DNA of 64,000 nt from Strobilurus pachycystidiatus (GCA_019915135.1 JAHLMK010000002.1:1178001-1242000); one strand, 5' to 3'; shown: positions 48,296 to 60,300, counted from the first letter of the stretch. Translations and numbers: made by a program. The notes: generated from the sequence alone by a model not told the origin.

Positions 48296-49980
48296 TTATA
48301 CACCGAAAGTTTGAACAAGTTCATCCCATAATGGAAAGCGTTCAGTATTACGTTGAGGCTGAGATGCACGAAACGCCTGCCAAGCTTTGAGATCATCCGC
48401 CAAAGCAGACTCCTTGAACTGGGCGTCCGACATCATACCGTTCAACACCCATCGAAACAGACCCGCTGCAGAGAAAAGCACAAAAGCTGAACGCCTACCA
48501 CCTTGGTATACGGAGATATTACCATGTTTAACCAAGGCGGAGGGTAGCAGAATGAGATTGCCTGGAGGGAAACAGACGACGAGTTTGAGATCCCACAGTA
48601 TGATATGACCCCCCTTGTCCGGGTCAAATTTGTCCAACGCCCACACTGCGCAAAGCCCCCCAACATGGTTAAGGTGGTCGGTATGGGCGTGTCACCAGCT
48701 ACCTGGTGGGAAGTTGATGTGAGCGGCGGCCCACGCACAACCAGGTATGGGAATGGATAGCTTGGAGTCGTTATCCACTACGCGTTCCAACGTCTCGGAA
48801 AAGTCATCATAAATGGCGGGGAAGTACTTCGCAAACTGGGCTAACATGGAGGTAAGTCAGAGGAACTCAACAGCGGAACAAATGTTTACAATTGGCAAAC
48901 TCGGTCAAAGTTCGAATGTCATCGTCTGACAATAACTCACGCATGGCGGCGTCATTTCCAGCAGTGTTCTTGATCGACCCTGGATAAATGTGCCCTCCCC
49001 CGAAAGACAAGCCCCATCCGAGCGTCTCGTATTTGCCCCGCCGATGGTGAGAGTGGTCATTGTCAAATCGACAGCGCGTCTTATAGCGGCGGATGAGCTC
49101 CCAAATTCGTCTCAGTCTTGCTTCCCATTCGGGGTCGTTGGGATGCCCAGCGAGAACGACAATGAGGCGGCGGTTGGCATCTAAAATGACCCGCGGACGT
49201 CTGACAGGGTATGGTCAGTCACAGGCAGAGAACAGACTGTAAACGCTTCTTACCCTCCCTCCCACTCGACCACAGTATGCCCGGCGCCTTGCAATTCATG
49301 CAGGCGTTCGATCGTCCATTCCTCGGTATCCCATTCGGTGCGTTCGCCTTGCCAAGCGCGCTGCTCAGGCGCCTCGCTGGAGAGATCAACTTCCGCCTCC
49401 CAAGCGTGACGACGCGCGCATTTCTTAGGCGGCGGACGCAGACAGGACAGCAGATGGGGTGGAGTCTCCGCTCACAAGGCAGCCTGCTCCGCCTGTTGGG
49501 TCTGAACGCGCTTTTGCCTCTTTCTGTGGAGGCCGACCGTGGCGTGATCTGTAGCGCGAGCTTGGCGCCCTTCACGCCGTCGTTGGCGTTTGCGCATTGT
49601 GCGCCGCTGGCTCTCCGTGAGCCCGGGTTGGGTATGAGCAGTCTGAGGCGGTCCGGCGGGCACAGACGCGTTAACAAGGCAACCATCGTCTTCCTCAGAG
49701 GTGGGATACTCGATAAGAGTGAGATTGTCATCGATGTGAGAGGCGTCGGGGGCGGAAGACGCCCGAGGAGAGCTCAGAGGGGAATTAGAGAGAGATGGGG
49801 GAGGAGACAGAGGCGGCGGCGTCGCCGTCCGCGTATAGAGGTCGTCGCCTTCAAGATCTTCGCGGGCCTCAAGCTCGCCAAGGGGGATTCACACAAGCTC
49901 TTCTACGGTTGTGCGGGGAACGACGATGGGGGCCAGCGCGGGCCCGGAATAGGGTGAAAATATCCGCTGAGACCGCGTGC
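48296..49980 (-). pseudogene. TET/JBP-like dioxygenase, decayed
   Basis: The minus strand encodes, in order: a disordered N-terminus (RRTRSQRIFSP near 49970, acidic and Pro/Ser-rich), a basic stretch (SQRRTMRKRQRRREGR), WDTEEWTIERLHEL, and RPRVILDANRRLIVVLAGHP (about 49200). Then come LGWGLSFGGGHIYPGS and the catalytic core HAHTDHLNHVGG (HxD, about 48680), GGHIILWDLKLVVCFPPGN, VKHGN (distal His) and RRSAFVLFSAAGLFRWV (Arg), with stop at 48296. In-frame TGA at 49889-49891, 49472-49474 and 48692-48694 break it. Each fits a CGA codon changed by C to T, though introns near the latter two cannot be excluded. The domain architecture is the same as that of the intact copy at 38065-39555. It lies just upstream of, and on the same strand as, the CxC2 KDZ gene. 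Confidence 0.72.
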
Positions 49981-51400
49981 GGCGAGCTACAAAAGAATAC
50001 AGTCAGCCAGCCCGCATAAAAAAACCAAAAAATGATGAAAAAAAAAAGTATCGTACAAGGCGCAGACGGCCCGCCGCGAGGGCTAGCCGAACTACGTGAC
50101 GCTGCAACCTACGAGCCCTCCAAGTGCGTTAGCCTTCGGTGTGCAGCGCCGGGCAAAGGGTATACGACGAAAGAGAGCGCAAAAAGAAGGGGACGCACCT
50201 GGTATATCCATGCCGGTGACGGTGCAAAACCAACCAAGTGGGTGACGTGACCAACACGGGCACGCCCAACGTTACTCCCCGTGAGGCGTTCAACGTTTGA
50301 CGTTTAATCCTGGTGCGCATGTTAGTACTTCATCCTGGGTGCTTAGAGAATTGATAATATTGGACAAATTAGAGTATGTATACGTACAGCGTCCTGGGAG
50401 TATGGTAAGAGGATTGGTTCCAACACAGATCAGGGCCCCCATACGGTACTCCGCGCTGATGTGCAAGTTCAGAATAGACCTCTGAAAAAGAAGCTATTGT
50501 CTAACCACACTATCAATCCTTATCACAACTAACACTCCTTGTAAGGGAGCTGGGGTGCACAAAGGTTCGAGAGAACAAGGTGCTTTTGGGTAATGGAGAA
50601 ATAGAGATGTATTCCGAATGCTGTAGTTAAACTACGAGTTGTTTTTGGGGGTGTAGGGATTCTGATCAAAATGACACAAGAAAACCTTGAAGTCGTAGGC
50701 CGAACCTCTTGACATATGAAGACCTTAAACAGCGCGAGGCAATGTAGCTTCTACCTATCAAGTGCTCTGGTGTACAAGGACTTTGTCTTGGAATCGTCAG
50801 GTCGCTACCGCAGGTTTTACGCCACTGGACTGCTAACAATAAGGACTCCTTCTTGCACTTAAACCAAACTTCTAGTGTCTTGCACCGGGACCAAAGGTTC
50901 CGAAAGGTGTCTCAGACGTTGACAACACTCGTTCAAACTCGACTTATTCCTCAAAGGGAAGTACTTCACGAAAGAGCGTGAGTGCAGGGCAGAACCACTT
51001 GCAAACCGGCCTTCTTGCGAATACAAGGTTCTAACACCAAGTAGATTCGTTGGTACTTGACTTGGTACGTCGGAATAAGGTTCTTTCGAGTCCTTCAAGG
51101 AGTTTGGCAATTGGGTACTTTGCAGAAATGAGTCGAAACTCGAGATAGATTCACTACAACGGCTGCGTCTGACTAGCGGCTACTGGAGGGGGCTCTAAGC
51201 TACTGAAACATGGGTCCTTTGGGCCCTTTTATACTACTGGTGGGTTCCTACTGAGTAAGCATCTATTCTAGGATTGGATACATCGGACTTTCGAGTCATA
51301 CAAGTGCTGGATTCTTATTGGCTATCCCTGGTCGAAACAACTGCGGACAGGCCACTTGGTCCTTTAGCCATATACGCCACCTTGGCGGTATGGTACAATC
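49981..51400. other. Gene-free spacer
   Basis: 1.4 kb without a supportable gene. The short frames have no family features. The sequence from about 50520 to 51400, together with 58343-59140, could be one older repeat split by the hAT insertion, but I found no LTR or TIR to define it. Confidence 0.4.
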
Positions 51401-51973
51401 TAGACATGGGCACGAATATCGGATGTTTCCGGATATTTCAGATATATTCTCATCCGATATTCGAAATATCCGAGTAAGATTCCTCGGATAGGATGGAGTA
51501 CCGGATGTGGCAAAAATAGAGAATGTCCTCCTTTTGGGACAGACATCCGAGGCGTATTTATCCGAATAAACTCGGATATATTGCAGCGACGAGTACCGAA
51601 TATACTCGAATGTACTCGAATGTAACGTATCCGAGTATAGCCGGATGCAGCCACAAACCTGCTCCAAAATGATCCCCGCAAGTATTGAACCCGCGGAGCT
51701 CTGGACCATTTTCACGACAGCGGAAACTGAAATGACGAGGGCGAATACCATTCTGCCAAATGGCGATGAATGCCAGGCTTTCACAGCCTACAAGTTAGCA
51801 CGTTCATTTGAGAGAGACAAGAAAATGAAAAAATAGTGTGGCGGGGTACAGGAAGGCGGGGTACAAAAAATTTGGAGGCGGGGCGGGGTACAAACTTGTA
51901 TTGAAAAAAAAAACGTCCGTCCATGCGGGATGCATACACAAGCTATATCAAGAGATGTATATAAGAAGTTTGA

Positions 51974-54190
51974 TCAGCTGCGGAGTCCGTGAGGTGTAAG
52001 AGGAGGACGTCCAAAGGTGTGGTAGAAGGATTGTACGTAATGGAAGGCTAATCCCTCGTCCTCCATGTCCTTGAACACGCCGGGGATGAGACTGCTCTCC
52101 CAATAACTCATTGCGCTGAGTACTCGAAGTTGTCGATCCGGGTGGGACGAGGCATCCAGGTCATCAAAGCCGCTGTCCTCCACCTCTTCTCCTGGCTTGG
52201 CAACAGCCTCCTGCTTGTCGACATCCATGGCGGCCTCTGCAAACCCTTCGGGCCTGAGTTTGTAGCAGTGGCGGTCGAGATTGAGGAGTTCAAAACGGAA
52301 GTTGATCTCAAAGAGCTCCCACAGGATCTCTTTGGCGATACGGGGGGGCGGGACTCGATATTGCTCCAGCTCGGTGCCGCGCCAATTGACAAGGTTGTGC
52401 TTGAGGTTGGACATGTCAACAGTACCCTGATTGAGCGTAAGCAATAATGATGATGTGAGTTAGCATATAACGCACCTGCAGCCCGCCCTTCTCAATGCAC
52501 TCACACAAATCCTTCTTCATCTCTTGGTGCTGCACCTTCGAACGCCCTTCGCCCTCTGATGGGTGAAGCTCGATGCCCAGAATCCGCCTCCATGCATTGG
52601 CATTCAGAGGCTCGAAAGCGTCTGACTGCAACCGATAGTGGAGAATCTGCCGGAGACGGACGTAGGCGGTGAACATATACCCACGCGTGTGGTCCTTGTC
52701 GACGCCGGCGATAACATTGGGGTCGGGGAGGGCATAGCCAGACTTGACACCCAAAACTTGAACGGGCCGCGGCAGTTTGGCGATGTCCAATTTGACACGC
52801 GCAAGGGCTGTCTTCCAACATGCCACCGACCGAGGCATGAGAGGAGAGTCGACATCGACGAACTTATCACATTGAACGGTGGGCGGACCCTTGGGCTTAT
52901 GGGTGGCTGGGCGCGGAGGCAGTGGATCTGGAAGGTGCGAGTTAGTTAAAGTCCAATGATGTCCTAGAAAGAGGAATGATATCTTACATGTTGAACGGCT
53001 CTGAGCCGCGGAGGTCTGACGCGATGATCCTGAAGCGGACGGAATAGAAGGAGTCACGGCAGGAGACGACAAAGATGTCAAAGCCGAATGAGGTCGCTTT
53101 TTGGAAGTGGTAGTGGAGGAAGGTATGATCGCGACACCTTCCTTATCGGAGAAGAAGTCGGGTGGGGAGGCGAGTTTCTTGATGTAGTGGGCCATGCCGC
53201 GATAACGTTCAAGAGACGCGACACTCCCTTCGAAAACGATAGGATGGGGAGGACTTGCATGAGCGTATGAGACGACGAAGGACTTTGGGCGCATCTCCGG
53301 CGGGTAAGTGACCCAGCTGTCGACTCTGACGCCCTCCTCCGCACCGATAGAGCGGCAAAGCCAGACAGGAACTCCAGACTAGCAAATATATGAGTATGCC
53401 CTTGAGAGATACGCAAACGAAGACGTACACGATACAGGCTCTCAGCGACATCCTTCTGGTCGGTCACCGCACCGATGACATTCCTCACAGCAACACGTTT
53501 TGCCGTCACGTCGCGAAAGATGGCTCGTACCTCAAGCAGCCAGGTCATGCGGGCGTCGACCTCGAGGATCAGCCGCTGGAGCATACACCAGACCATTACT
53601 GCCTCGTCGTAACTGGAGGGAATGTCGAGGCGGCCTGCCAGATACTTCATACGAGGGAAGACGTCGTGCAAGTACGGATCGCTCTTGAGTTTGCCCGCCT
53701 CTTCCGTCCCCGACTGTTTTGTGTTCTCATCAGCCAGGCGCTTCTTCACTCGCCGCCAGTGATCCCTCAAAACGTCACAGAACGGGCGGTCAATGGTGCC
53801 AAGACCGGACGACGCGTCTCCCAGCTTGACAGTGTCAAAATGCGACTCAGTGGGGAGGAACCACAGGAGTTCATCGGTGTGTTGGAGCTGTGAGGGATGG
53901 CGGATGAGGGCGAGATGGGCGACGGAGTAGTCAAACGGTTGCGGGTGGTACAGAGGGTTGTCGGCGCCAAAATGTCTGTCTCGGAGCATCATCGTGGTAT
54001 GTCCCTCGCGAGGATATGGCGGCAGCTCAATATAACCGCTATTGGGCGAGGTGACGAACATCCGCTCACCCTCGTCGAAGTAGCCAACCTTGCCCTCGTA
54101 CGATTTGAGTGGGGCGTATTTAGGACGCGGGCGCGCTGGGCCGACTGTGGCTGGCCGAACCGTAGGGGCATTCGAGGACGAGGCGGACAT
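51974..54190 (-). CDS. Unknown cargo gene of the hAT element, apparently intact
   Basis: Start ATG 54190 (MSASSSNAPTVRPATVGP). Three introns with good splice signals fit the frame: after AESLYR (GTGTACG...TTGCTAG, about 53380-53430), after AQSRST (about 52930-52988) and after EKGGLQ (about 52428-52478). Stop TGA at 51974-51976, for about 630 residues. The N-terminal part has GKVGYFDEGERMFVTSPNSG and LLWFLPTESHFD, then a helical part (VWCMLQRLILEVDARM), SGVPVWLCRSIGAEEG, and a Ser-rich linker. The C-terminal part has EILWELFEINFRFELLNLDRH. From memory, the GxPVWL and WELFExNFRFELLxLD motifs recur in numerous unnamed Agaricomycete proteins, but I know of no function. No nuclease, helicase or DNA-binding motif is evident. 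It has no internal stops, unlike most genes in this island. Confidence 0.72.
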
Positions 54191-54479
54191 GATGCGGACA
54201 AGGAGAGGTCTATCGACTCGACGTTAGTGGGCTGTAGGAAATGAATCTAACAGATGACGCACAGAACAGATGAGACGCTGGGTTGGGCCCGACTAGGAGG
54301 ATGCGCTTGAGCACTCTGGCAACAGGATGAGTTTGGTGCTGCAAGTTAGTTATTCGAATACGCACCGCAATGAGAGAGCAATGATATGATCTAGTGCGCG
54401 CGGAGGTGTCCAAGTGGGGGAAACCTGGGATGATAGCAAGGTTAGATGGCTCACAGAGCTGTTTGGAGACACATACCAA

Positions 54480-55420
54480 ATCACTGCTGGTTGCGCGCTG
54501 GTGCTCGTCGCTGGCTGGAGAGTCTATGTGGACTGGAGGCGCGATAGCAATCAGGACGCGCCCAGCCGAGGACACATTTGAAATGAGACGTACCTTGATG
54601 GAAAATGGGGCCGCACGCCTCGTCACAAATTGCAGCCGAATCCCGATGGAAAATACGCTGGACGCCGGGGCGGGACAGTGACAGACAATCAGTCTGCCAC
54701 AGCAAGGAAAAAGGACAGAACTCGGCAATAATCCGAGCTCTGAAGCCGCCGCGAAGATAATTCACGTTGGCAGGAGGATACACACCACTGACAATTAGTC
54801 GGTGGTGGTGGCGACAATGGAGAGAGACAGCGGCGGCGAGGCGGGACAGTGGTGGGAAAAGACAGGAGTGGGGGATCGTCGCTCTAATTGGCGTGTCAAG
54901 CCCCGGTCCTGCAGAAATGCCGCGCCACCAGCCACAAACAAATTTGTGACTGGTGGCGCGGCTTCTCGGCACTGCGGACAAGAATTTTTGTTCCAAGTCC
55001 GATCTGCACTCAGAGCCGCACCACCACCACCACTACCGCCGCCGCGCCGCTGTCTGCCCTCCTCCCACCACTGGATTATTGCCAGTGGTGTGTATCCTCT
55101 CTGCCCAAGCGAATTATCTTCGCTCAGGCCTCCAGGACTCGGATTATTGCCGAGTTTTGTTCATTCCCAGTGCAGACTCATTGTCTGCTGCTGCGCTTCG
55201 CATTCTCAGGCGTTGCAGTTGGCGTTGCGGTTTGGACGTTGGACTTGGAGCGCGTCTACGGTGTGTAGTAGCCGCCTACTATTTTTTTGCTACTCAGCAG
55301 GCTGTTTGTTTCCAGGATTGTAGCCAACAACGGGCATTGGGGACTAGGACAGCCAGCATCCGCACGGGAGTCGGGCTGACAGCTATTTATTTGAACACTC
55401 TGGTGCGCTACTGGCATGCT
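54480..55420. repeat. Large imperfect palindrome between the two hAT-borne genes
   Basis: Sequence left of about 54940 reappears in inverted order on the right. Shared blocks include ACTCGGCAATAATCCGAG (54720s; 55137-55154 on the other strand), GAAGATAATTC, and GAGGATACACACCACTG (54775 and 55090). The centre is a near-perfect hairpin, 54919-54938 against 54943-54962 (19 of 20 pairs, 4-nt loop CAAA). It lies exactly between the divergent cargo and transposase genes and so probably contains both promoters. Confidence 0.75.
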
Positions 55421-55700
55421 ACCTTGTCTGGTTGACAGATACTGACACCGTCCCAGAGTGTGCGCCTGAAGCGCCCAACACCCAACGCTCTTTGTCATCC
55501 GTGTACTTTCTATGTAAGCACCAGACGTCCCGTTTGAACGCCTGATCACTGACTCGCCTGTAGATCTCAGTGCGTACAACCAGCGCATCCGTAATAGTCA
55601 TCTGTTTCCGTCTATCTGTGAGTATACTGCCCCGCCGTGTCGGCGGACCCGCCATGCCATTCAAAGTGACTAACGCTCTCCCTACAGGATTGTCACCGCC

Positions 55701-58011
55701 ATGCCCAAAGCTGCATTGTCAAAATCCACCAAGGCCACGGCTTCATCCAAGGCGAATACCACCACCACCGCTGCAAGAGCTAGACGCGGCACTAAACCAC
55801 CCGCCACGAACGCCGCCGTCGCGCGGAAAAAGCCCACCAAGCGCAAAGCCATTGTCAAAGAGACCTCCAGCGAGGACGAGCAACCCGCCAAGGCCAAGCG
55901 GAAGACTGCTTTGGGTGCCAAGAAGTCCAAGGCAAACGCGACGGCGGCAGGGAAGGCGAATAAGAAGGCGGCAAAGTCGACGGCTGACTTGAAGCGGGAC
56001 CTGGAGATGGCAGGGGCGGGCGAGGAGAACTGGGTCAACGAGTCGGAAGTGGAGGCAGGCCTTCCCATCGGTAGTAAGGAATGGCATGAGAGGCGTTTGA
56101 GTATGTTGTGCGCACTCTCTTTTCGCAACAATTGCTCATTTACCCTCTAGTCGAGAAGAAGAAATCCTGGTTCAAAAAGCTCGGTCCCGGGGAGACGAGC
56201 ACCCGCGCCCCCTACTTCGAGCACTATTCCGACTGCCTCCTCGAGTTCGACTCTTCTAAGCAAGAATGGTATTATCGGTTTGTCTGCAAGCGGTACGTTC
56301 CCCCCCTCTTCCTATTGATTGTCTCCTCACATTCCATCTAGTCACGGCACGCACTCCTCACGACCCGCAATGAGTACCTCCTCGTTCAACCAATCGTCCC
56401 ACGCCGCCAGTTGCGACAAAGCTCATGCCAAGAAGAACGGCGACAAGACCCCAAAGCAGACAAAACTCACCGACAAGATCCCGCGCAAGTTCCGAAAGGG
56501 GAGATTCCGCCTCAAGCTCCTCAAATGGGTGACCCGCATGCATCGGCCCTTCTCCATCATTGAGGACGTCGACCTCTTGGACGTCTTCACCTATCTCAAT
56601 CCCGAAGCCCAACCTCTGTCTCGCCATACCCTCCGACGCAACATTCACGCCGCTTACAAGATGACTCGCGTCGAGGTGCAGGCGCTCCTCGAGGAGTACG
56701 AGGGTTGTTTCAACCCCATATTTGATTGCTGGACGGCAGCAAACGGACATGAATTCCTTGGTGTCTTGGTCTCGTTCATACACAAAGGACGCACAATAGT
56801 TGTTGCGCTCGATCTGATCGAGTACGTATATCTTTCGCAATCCTATGTCTGACACTTATACTTCCATTCAGGTTATTGAAGTCTCACACCGGTGAAAATC
56901 TCGCCAAGGCAGCCTTCGATCTCTTCAAGGACTTTGGCATTGCTGGGCGCACCCTCGGTCATGCAGGCGACAACGCATCCAACAACGATAGCATGCTCGA
57001 CAGTCTTGATGAACTCTACCGTACCATCGAGGAGTCCATCGCCGGGCGCACCACACAGATTCGGTGCTTTGGCCATATCCTGAACCTCGTTTACCACGTA
57101 AGTTCTCAACCCTTCGCTTACTTATGCTTGACTGACCCACCTCTACAGGCGATCTGCTCTCAGTTCGAACCACTGAAGAAGAAGAAGACTAGAGCCGCCA
57201 CTCTCGCTTCGGAGGATGATGATTGTGATGAGTGGGAGGATGACCCGGAGGATGATGAAGATGACGAACTGTACGAGCAGGCGGCGGAGGAAAAGATTGA
57301 GAAGGAACGTGGAGAATTAGAGGAAGTCTTCCTGGACCCAGACCTCGAGCGTCTCTGGCAGGCATCCCCTCGCGCTAAGGTCCCCCAGCCCACGGTCGAG
57401 GAGGTTAAGGACGGGTTGAAAACCCTTTCGCAGCTCTCGACGCTCCCGTCCTCAGCACTACCATTGACCCGTTCGATGAATTTATCATGGGCACACAAAA
57501 CGACGATGATGTTGTCGCTTACTGGACCAAACACCTCGCAGTGCCCCACTCCCCCGTTATCACACCTCAGAACGCCCTTGCTCGCATGGCGCTTGACTTC
57601 CTCGGTGCCCCGGCCACCAGTACCGATGTCGAGCGATTCTTTTCTCACAGCGGCATCATAGTGGCTAAGCGTCGTTACAATCTGTCTGCCGACTCTATCA
57701 GGGAGTCCACACTCCTTGGTAACTGGCTTGCGATCGAAGGATTGGTGCCGGAACTTGAACTCGCTGGCTATTTGGACACCCGGAAGGCTCGGAAAGTCCA
57801 CACTGATTCGGAATGGTCTTGCTCTGAGGAAGATGCGGCAGATGAGGTGGATGAGGTGGAGGAGAAGGGGGAGGAGATAGGGTCTGATGTGGACTCGGGC
57901 TCTGATTCGGTGGGTTCTCCAGAGGGTTCCGTTATTCAGGTGGGATCCGCCTCTGAGGCCGGGTCGGACGCCTCTGACGATGATGATGCTATTGACGTGG
58001 ACTCTTCTTAA
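55701..58011 (+). pseudogene. hAT transposase with internal deletion of the catalytic core
   Basis: Start ATG 55701 (MPKAALSKSTKATAS). A basic, Lys/Ala-rich N-terminus is followed by a BED-like zinc-binding region (SWFKKLGPGETSTRAPYFEHYSD, C...H around 56290-56345). Then come LTDKIPRK, FDCWTAANGHEFLGVLVSFI and the first acidic motif (LGHAGDNASNNDSM, 56950-56995), followed by CFGHILNLVYH and an acidic insert. The typical middle region (second catalytic Asp, RW motif, large helical insertion) is absent: EEVKDGLK at about 57400 is followed after a frame change by DAPVLS...DPFDEF. The C-terminal dimerisation region is intact (ARMALDFLGAPATSTDVERFFSHSG, 57583-57660) and is followed by an acidic tail, stop at 58009-58011. 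The protein cannot be a normal active hAT transposase. Confidence 0.82.
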
Positions 58012-58350
58012 TATGCATACATATAGTGATGGACACAATATTTACATCTTACTGACTAACAGTATACCTATCTACTATCTACTTCTCCTACATAATGTAT
58101 CATTTTCTCGTCTGATTTAAGTGGTTCTAGCTGGATAGGTGAACGATATCCGATTACACTCGCCAACATCCGAATGTATCCGAATAAGAGGACACTCGAC
58201 ATCCGTCGACATTCGAATGTATGCTATTTGTGTCGGATAGAATATAGAGTACACATCCAAGTATGAATATTGACTTTGAGAGTGTGAATATCCGATGCTC
58301 GGATGTCGGATACATCCGAGTGGACACTCGTGATCATGTCTAGTACAATC

Positions 58351-59603
58351 CTTGTGCCCAGGAGATCAAGGTCCGATAAGGACTTTGATCCTTAGGTATC
58401 TTTGTGGTGCAAGGTCCTATGGACACCTGCTTTCTTGTGGATAGGTTGGATGGAGATCGTTAAGAACATCCTTTCGAGCGCGGGCGCCACAGGGGAGTGC
58501 TTTCTTAAAGTGGTAATACACCCTGCTTTTGGGGTGGTCCTTGATCGTAGATCATGATCAATCGGCATAGCGGAAGGCGTCGGTTCGGAGTCCTTGACAA
58601 CTCCGAAGGTTATTTCCCCAGAAGGGTTGTGACGTCCTTGAACTATTTCGGGACCTTCCAGGTCTTCGGGTCGACATGCGCAGGTCTTGGGTCGCTCTAG
58701 CTGAGCTGCTTGGAGACCTTTGGACCCTCCTTGAGTGCGAATGGTTACAGCACAATAGTCTGCAGTACAAGGTACACGCAAAGGTACGGGATCTTGACAG
58801 AGATCCAACGCGCGGATAAGGATATTCGGATGAAGGTGATCGAAGGTTTCGATCGCGCCTGTCCTAATGGACTTGTTAAGGCGCCTGGACCTTGTCCTGG
58901 AGGCTTGCCCGCGTCAAGGCAGTAACTCCTGCGTGCTCTATCCTAAGTACTCGACTGGAGGTTCCTAAGGTCTTTGGGCTATTCAGGAATCGCAAAATTC
59001 CCCGTTTCTAGTACTGGAATAGTACCCTGCGTATCAGCGCGTTCAGTTGTAAGTTCTACGCCTCCCATTGACCCAGATGGACAGAGGCTAATTGAGAGTA
59101 ATACTTTGCCTCAGTAAGACGATGATGATGAGTGAAATTTATTCAAGACGCCCAAGATTAGACACATGTTGAGCTATGTAGTTCCAGCAGACATGTATCT
59201 CTGTTCAATCAAAAGTCCTGCTCGCCTGAGTAGACATATAGCATACCAAACAATGTTTCAGCCAAGTAGAGCATTCAAATAAGCACTTTGTTGCTTGAAA
59301 AACCAGAGCGCCATGACTTGGTAGGCGTCTAAGTGGTTGGAAGTAAGGTAATGAAGCAATCATTCTCTACTTTGACGGCTCTGTAGTCCGTAACATTATG
59401 TGCGCTTACTGGAGGTATCAAAGACGTCAAAGGCTCTGCTAAGTGGTAAGGTTCAATTTTTGAGCCCTCACACAAATATCTGACCTCATCCAACAGAGGG
59501 ATTAAACGTCAAACATTTTGAGTCCCTACCCGACGAGAATTTGATCAAACATGATCGAACGCAAGATCGCCTCTTGTCCAGACCCCACCACAAGCAAACC
59601 AAC
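58351..59603. other. Gene-free spacer right of the hAT element
   Basis: 1.25 kb. No gene and no clear repeat boundary were found; it may continue the sequence left of the hAT insertion site. Confidence 0.4.
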
Positions 59604-60300
59604 ATGGGGTTCCGTAAGAAACGCGGCCGCCCAAGGATATACAACAATGCAGCTGAACGTGCTGACGCGCGCCTACGATCTTCCCTGGAGCATTATGACA
59701 AGCACGGAGAGGCCATCAGAGCGCGTTGTAGGGTGCGATACGAGCAGCAAGAGTGCAGCGATGTTGGCAGGTGCGTGTCATATTCCATTCATAGCTGCTC
59801 TAAGGCTGAGCAGCTCTGCTTTTCATACCAGGCTGCGCGCACGCCGAGCTGCTATACAACGCTCAAGCAACGGACCCCCTTCCGACAAACGCACTTCCGA
59901 CCTGCTCATTCCAAACGCGGCAGAAGCTGCCAGATGCCTCCGGTGGCTAGAGCGCGCTCACGGCAATTTGTGGGAGTCTCTGGACAACAATCCCCGCAAA
60001 TTCTTGCAGGATTGTTGCGCTACGCTCGCTGCCGCTCGCGGGCGCAAGTACAGGGAGGCGGCGGGCGCTCTCAAGTCCGATCTACGCCTGGATTTGGAGT
60101 GGGTGCAGGAAGTCGAGGAAGCAAAGGAGGGTTTGAGAAGAGCCGGTTCCGCAGACATAGACGGAGTGGGGCAGGCCAATAGTTTGCTTGAGGAGATGAG
60201 GGGGGTACGGGTTTGGCTGGAGGATGTGTTAGCCTCAATACGGTCTGGCTCATTTGTCGATGATTTCACTGGGGGTGATTTGTCTTTTCAAGCTGTTTAG
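59604..60300 (+). CDS. Small unknown protein with an AT-hook-like start
   Basis: Exon 1 (59604-59770) starts MGFRKKRGRPRIYNN, whose RGRPR core matches an AT-hook, then a basic helical stretch. A 61-nt intron (GTGCGTG...ATACCAG) joins it to exon 2 (59832-60300) in frame: RLRARRAAIQRSS, LRWLERAHGNLWESLDNNP, several charged helices, ending FQAV. The product has 211 residues. The frame is intact. The GRPRIYN opening followed by a basic helical region is, from memory, common to many unnamed proteins of Agaricomycete repeat islands. Minor-groove DNA binding is only suggested. Confidence 0.6.

Larger units (their letters stand above)
51401..58342. mobile_element. Complete 6.9-kb hAT element carrying a second gene
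   Basis: The left end reads TAGACATGGGCACGAATATC and the right end, reverse complemented, TAGACATGATCACGAGTGTC. The perfect 8-bp duplication GTACAATC is at 51393-51400 and 58343-58350. Both ends hold many ATCCGA/TCGGAT motifs (51420-51640 and 58145-58320), as expected for subterminal binding sites. Inside are an unknown gene (51974-54190, -) and a hAT transposase gene (55701-58011, +), divergent from a palindromic middle region. A GGGGTACA tandem stretch lies at 51840-51900. Confidence 0.9.

Noticed and set aside
49211..49957. Plus-strand frame of 248 codons
   Set aside because: It is antisense to the TET/JBP pseudogene, whose domain order reads on the minus strand.
57160..58038. Minus-strand frame of 292 codons
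   Set aside because: It is a shadow of the acidic stretches and the C-terminal dimerisation domain of the hAT transposase on the plus strand.
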